NCBI GenBank assembly: GCA_027604705.1
Contig: JADHYV010000067.1
Span: 35,729 to 99,728 of the forward strand
Origin: Allomyces arbusculus
Lineage: Eukaryota > Blastocladiomycota > Blastocladiomycetes > Blastocladiales > Blastocladiaceae
DNA: 64,000 nt
Reading direction: 5' to 3'
Of the stretch, positions 62,578-64,000 are shown one piece after another. Within the stretch, counting starts at the first letter, position 1. Each line of letters starts with the position of its first letter. Below the pieces are notes generated by a model. It had not been told where the DNA came from. It was given only the letters and a program-made list of their open reading frames with translations, and made no database searches. Made by a program: the position numbers and the translations under genes.

Positions 62578-64000
62578 ATGACCGACCGCACCCGCACCGA
62601 CCCGCCGCTCACGACCTACGCACCGGCCGTGCCCGCGCCCGCACTGGCCGGCGCCGCACCGCGCCTCGACATCACGTCCGAGACCTCCGGCTCCGGCGAC
62701 CCCGGCACGACGCACGTCGCCGTGCGCACGGGCGCGGCCACCACGGCCGCCCCGACAGCCTCCGCGGCCACGGCGGCCATCCAGGCCACAACCGGCACAG
62801 GCGGGACGCAGGTCGACACGAGTCCGCTGCGCACGTGGGCGGCCGAGACGATTGGCAAGACGTTGGCCGCGACCGATTTACCGACGACCGAGCAGATCAC
62901 CGAGAATCTGGCGGCGGTGCGCGACTCGGCGCTCTTGCACGAGGCGAAACAGTTGCCGCTGTCGCGCGCAGGCGCTGCGGCCGTCGAGCACGTAGAAAAG
63001 TTGCTGGCGTCGACCGAGGATTTGGTCGCCGCCAAGTCGAAGCACGATGAGGTGCAGCAGATGTTGCGGCATGGCGCGCTGGCCGCGCAGAAGGTCAAGG
63101 GTATGTTCCATTGATGGCCTGGCGACGGTTCGTTGTGTTCTCGTTGTACGTGATGTCGGCCCTGACCTCCATGGGCCCCGCACCGGACAATTTTTTAGAA
63201 TCGTCGGCGATTTCCGAGTCGATTGCCAAAACATTTGGCGAGGCGACGACGGCCGCCGAAGACACGGCATCGATTGCGTCGCGCGAGTCGGCCACGTCGT
63301 CTGCCGCAATGCTCGCGCAGCAGTTCATGCACAAGATGTTTGACGTGACGCGGCGGCTCGTCGCCTCGTCCGAGTTCCGATCGCTGTTGCAGGACATTGC
63401 GGGTACCGTCGGCGACTTCCTCTCGGCGGCCGCGCTGTCGCAATTGCACGGTGCCGCCGGCGCTCTCCAGGAGGGCGAGACCGACGACGACCGCAAGGCG
63501 CGCGCCGAGGCCGAGCAGGCGAAAGACAAGGCCGAGCAGGTCAAGGACGCAGTCGCGAAACTCAAGGAACCCGCGCGGCGGCTGCTGGCGCGGGTCCGCG
63601 ACCAGCCCGAGTTCCAGGCCGGGATCCGGGACGTCATTGACCTGTTCGCTTTGGTCCGGGACCGCGCGATGCTTCTCGCCGAGCAGCAGAAGCAAGGGGC
63701 GCAGGCGGCCGCCGAGTCGGTGGCCGAGAACGTGGCCGAAACCGCCGAGGACCGCGAAGTGCAGTACCATGCCGAGCAGGCGGCCGAGAAGGCGCAGCAG
63801 CTGATTGCCAATTTCGGTGGCACGCTCGACCCCCTGCGTGACGCGACGCACCGGTTGTTGGATGCGCTCAACAAGAAGCGGCCCGAGGTCGACCAATTGG
63901 TGGACGAGATGCGTGACTGGGCGAGCGACCCGGGCGACGAGAAGAAGGCGCAGGCGGTTTACGACCGCGTGCGCCATTTGCTCGCGCTCGTCAAGCCCGA
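62578..64000 (+). CDS. HAM1-like N-terminal-domain protein (runs off the right edge)
   Basis: Two exons: 62578-63100 and 63199 to the window end, joined by a 98-nt intron (donor GTATGT, acceptor TTTAG). 441 residues are visible. After a Thr/Ala/Pro-rich start, LPTTEQITENLAAVRDSALL, LPLSRAGAAAVEHVEKLL and KSKHDEVQQML fit the conserved start of fungal HAM1-like proteins (STEQ...NLR, LS.aGr.L, K..D.iQ). Exon 2 is long helical sequence with repeated units of the type LLARVRDQPEFQAGIRDVID and TLDPLRDATHRLLDALNKKR. Related fungal proteins continue into a BPI-like lipid-binding C-terminal domain, which would lie outside the window. Function is not established. Assignment is from pattern memory only. 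Confidence 0.65.

Noticed and set aside
1-64000. CRISPR arrays, bacterial operons or integrated phage
   Set aside because: No regularly spaced repeats, no Shine-Dalgarno-led gene strings; spliceosomal introns throughout show a eukaryotic nuclear genome.

Overview
The window is nuclear DNA from a GC-rich fungus. Genes carry one to nine short spliceosomal introns (mostly 58-98 nt, one of 407 nt) and GC-ending codons dominate. Gene content points to an early-diverging zoosporic fungus: a class C (GABA-B-type) GPCR, a soluble-type (sAC-like) adenylyl cyclase and an EED-type Polycomb protein sit beside fungal markers (Opy2-type Cys domain, Rrg9, Ssh4/Ear1, HAM1-like). Blastocladiomycota is my best guess; it is an inference from gene content, not a search result.

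Layout. 1-705: 5' end of glutamate synthase (-). 2.3-5.7 kb: UTP22/NOL6 (-), divergent from casein kinase 1 (6.3-8.0 kb, +). 8.6-17 kb: a decaying tandem array of alpha/beta hydrolases (+) facing short Ssh4/Ear1-like membrane proteins (-). 17-19.5 kb: gene-poor. 19.5-24.6 kb: a complete ABCC (MRP) transporter (+). 25.7-27.1 kb: the full-length Ssh4/Ear1-like protein with its SPRY domain (+). 28.2-29.4 kb: Rrg9/neugrin (-). 29.8-33.7 kb: a large ankyrin-repeat protein (-). 34.4-38.3 kb: three small secreted, probably GPI-anchored proteins (+), one with an Opy2-type domain. 39.0-40.8 kb: HemW/RSAD1 (+). 41.1-44.6 kb: class C GPCR with a C-terminal PH-like domain (-). 45.4-46.9 kb: CTU1/NCS6 (-), divergent from a WKF-domain protein (47.2-48.1 kb, +). 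48.3-56.3 kb: sAC-like cyclase of about 2,507 aa (-). 57.5-58.2 kb: an unrecognised reading frame (+). 59.3-61.0 kb: EED (-). 61.3-61.7 kb: MIA40/CHCHD4 (-). 62.6 kb to the right edge: 5' part of a HAM1-like gene (+).

Most genes are unrelated housekeeping functions (ribosome biogenesis, tRNA thiolation, mitochondrial import, haem, glutamate synthesis) and do not form one pathway. The accessory interest lies in the Ssh4-like/hydrolase array, the receptor and cyclase architectures, and an unusual 5' splice-site consensus (GTNCGT). Exon models were built by hand from reading frames, splice sites and conserved residues. Every complete multi-exon model sums to a multiple of three, but none was checked against transcripts.
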